A DNA stretch of 44,026 nt, taken from contig NZ_BBCD01000024.1 of the NCBI RefSeq assembly GCF_001311865.1, positions 1 to 44,026 of the forward strand. Direction: 5' to 3'. The position numbers and the translations under genes were made by a program. This DNA is from Piscibacillus salipiscarius JCM 13188 (lineage in GTDB: Bacteria > Bacillota > Bacilli > Bacillales > Alkalibacillaceae). Of the stretch, positions 42,690 through 44,026 are shown piece by piece (positions within the stretch are counted from its first letter, which is position 1; the number at the start of each line of letters is the position of its first letter). The notes under the pieces were generated by a model. The model was not told where the DNA came from and did no database searches. It saw only the letters and a list, made by a program, of their open reading frames with translations.

Positions 42690-43914
42690 ATGAACGATTT
42701 AACATCATCGTTTCAAAGCATGCTTAGCGATTTAATCCAAGCCATTCCTAATGTGATTGCTGCATTACTACTTTTATTATTAGCTTGGATCGTCGCAGTT
42801 GTAGCCAAAAATATTGTACAAAAACTTTTCGTCAAAATGGGTTTACACAAAGGATTAGGTAAAACACCAATGGTCAGAGACGAAAATCACGGAAAAAGCT
42901 TACTAGATAGTGCTGGTAAAGTCATTTATTTTCTAGTATTCATTTATTTTTACCCGCTATATTGGACGCTCTTAACATGAGCTCAGTCTCCGAACCTATT
43001 TCCAATATGATGGACAAACTTCTTGGATTTATCCCTAACCTCATTGCCGCAGCCATCATATTAGTTATCGGAATCTTCATTGCTAAACTCATCAAAGAAC
43101 TTTTCGAGAAATTCTTCAGAAGCTTAAATTTAGATGATTGGTTTAACAAAATTAGCCCTAAAAACTCTGGTGGAGCAGAGGTTCAAACGACTCTATCAAA
43201 CGTTCTAGCTAATATCATCTATATTATCATTTAATTCCAATTATCACAATCGCACTTGAAGCGCTAGAAATCCAAACGATTTCAGAGCCAATTCAAGCTG
43301 TATTAAACGACGTTCTATCTATGATTCCAAATATCTTTGTTGCGATTATTCTACTAATCGTTGGTTACTATCTAGCAAAACTACTAGGCAACCTATTAAC
43401 TAGCTTACTACAAGGAACTGGTATCAATAACATCTATGAATCATTTGGACTAAACAGTGAAAACAAACCAAACGTTGATCTAGCTCAATTACTAGGAACA
43501 GTTGTTAAAGCGTTAATTGTTCTGTTCTTTACAGTAGAAGCACTAAACGTTCTAGAACTAGAGGTTCTGAACACCATTGGTGATGCACTAATTGGTTACC
43601 TGCCATTCTTATTAAGTGCTCTATTAATTCTAGGTGGTGGACTATTCCTTGCTAATCTATTAAGCAACTGGATTACGAAATACACAAACAGTCCATTCTC
43701 AGCACAAATCGTAAAATACGTGGTTATGGTTTTTGCCGTATTCATGACACTAGATCAATTACAGTTCGCGAAAACCATCGTTAATATTGGCTTCCTATTA
43801 ATTCTAGGTGGTCTCATGGTCGCATTCGCTATCTCATTTGGTATTGGCGGACGCGAATTTGCGAAATCTCAATTAGCTAAACTTGAAAGCAAGCTAAACC
43901 GAAAAGATCAATAA
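42690..43914 (+). CDS. conserved TM-helix repeat membrane protein, mechanosensitive-channel-like (two frameshifts)
   Basis: About 408 residues corrected. Four repeated segments each start with a short IPN/LPF motif followed by a long hydrophobic helix: IPNVIAALLLLLLAWIVAVV, IPNLIAAAIILVIGIFIAKL, IPNIFVAIILLIVGYYLAKL and LPFLLSALLILGGGLFLANL, separated by amphipathic loops and further TM helices. This is the conserved TM-helix repeat of CmpX-like proteins related to small mechanosensitive channels. C-terminus GIGGREFAKSQLAKLESKL. ATG 42690 follows AAAGGAGAGGATTGC. Missing T in 42947-42951 and near 43230. Role in osmotic or envelope stress is inferred. Confidence 0.85.
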
Positions 43915-43920
43915 ATAGGT

Positions 43921-43950
43921 AGAGGCCCTGAGCAGCTCAGGGCCTCTTTT
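43921..43950 (+). terminator. terminator after TM-repeat protein
   Basis: AGAGGCCCTGAG/CTCAGGGCCTCT with loop CAG, then TTTT; seven bases after the stop. Confidence 0.9.
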
Positions 43951-44026
43951 CTTATCTACTATAAAAGCCAAAGCGTTGAACCTCGGCTTTTTCTCAATTT
44001 GGCTATTTTATTCGCTACTTTAGCCG
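43951..44026. other. window-edge intergenic sequence
   Basis: No gene visible. It has an AAAGCC/GGCTTT inverted pair (43967-43990) and GGCT-containing blocks at 43985, 44001 and 44021 separated by A/T-rich stretches; could be the start of another degenerate repeat array, but it is cut by the window end. Confidence 0.3.

Overview
The window is chromosomal DNA from a low-GC, Gram-positive, endospore-forming Bacillaceae member. The evidence is the Bacillus-type gene content and order: metNPQ, yusE, yusF, gcvH, yusI and fadE-fadA-fadN-fadM on one side, and cggR-gapA-pgk-tpiA-gpmI-eno ... secG-est-rnr-smpB-ssrA on the other. Three tiny YjcZ-type spore-associated proteins, strong AGGAGG-like ribosome binding sites and FadR, Zur and CggR operators of Bacillus type agree with this. 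Genus cannot be fixed from the sequence; acidic proteins hint at a halophilic or alkaliphilic bacillus.

Layout. 1-440: remnant of a small minus-strand gene and the metQ terminator. 442-3511 (minus): metN-metP-metQ methionine ABC importer under two SAM-I riboswitches in series, each with its own terminator. 3542-5574: thioredoxin-like protein (+), then yusE, yusF, gcvH and yusI (-). 5660-5800: a ~21-bp degenerate tandem repeat array. 5842-12325 (-): fadM, fadN, fadA, fadE beta-oxidation genes with a FadR operator and a cre-like palindrome. 12494-12886: DUF302 protein. 13046-16036 (+): zinc ABC importer znuA-znuC-znuB plus zur behind a Zur box. 16147-19035 (-): FtsW/RodA-family protein and YkpA-type ABC-F protein. 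19110-25249: zinc alcohol dehydrogenase, MFS transporter, CDF transporter, EamA transporter and an AidB-like acyl-CoA dehydrogenase. 25336-25830: three YjcZ mini-genes. 26072-27472: TspO-like and SRPBCC proteins. 27740-28369 (-): ssrA (tmRNA) interrupted by a 273-nt group I intron in its T-loop, followed on the other side by smpB, a GNAT protein, a second repeat array, rnr, esterase, secG and a glutamate/dicarboxylate symporter. 35036-42597 (-): eno, a third repeat array, gpmI, tpiA, pgk, gapA, cggR and a glutaredoxin-like gene. 42690-43914 (+): a membrane protein built of conserved TM-helix repeats.

Functional links: trans-translation (ssrA, smpB) and RNase R sit together; glycolysis of triose phosphates is one cluster controlled by CggR with a second promoter before pgk; fatty-acid breakdown is one cluster controlled by FadR and probably CcpA; zinc uptake is autoregulated through Zur.

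Quality warning. More than 40 single-base frameshifts, nearly all in homopolymer runs, break genes throughout, including eno, tpiA, gpmI, secG and smpB. They look like uncorrected long-read indels rather than biology. I therefore give whole-gene spans with the position of each break; products are those of the frame-corrected reading. The best candidate for an unusual biological system is the intron-split tmRNA gene.
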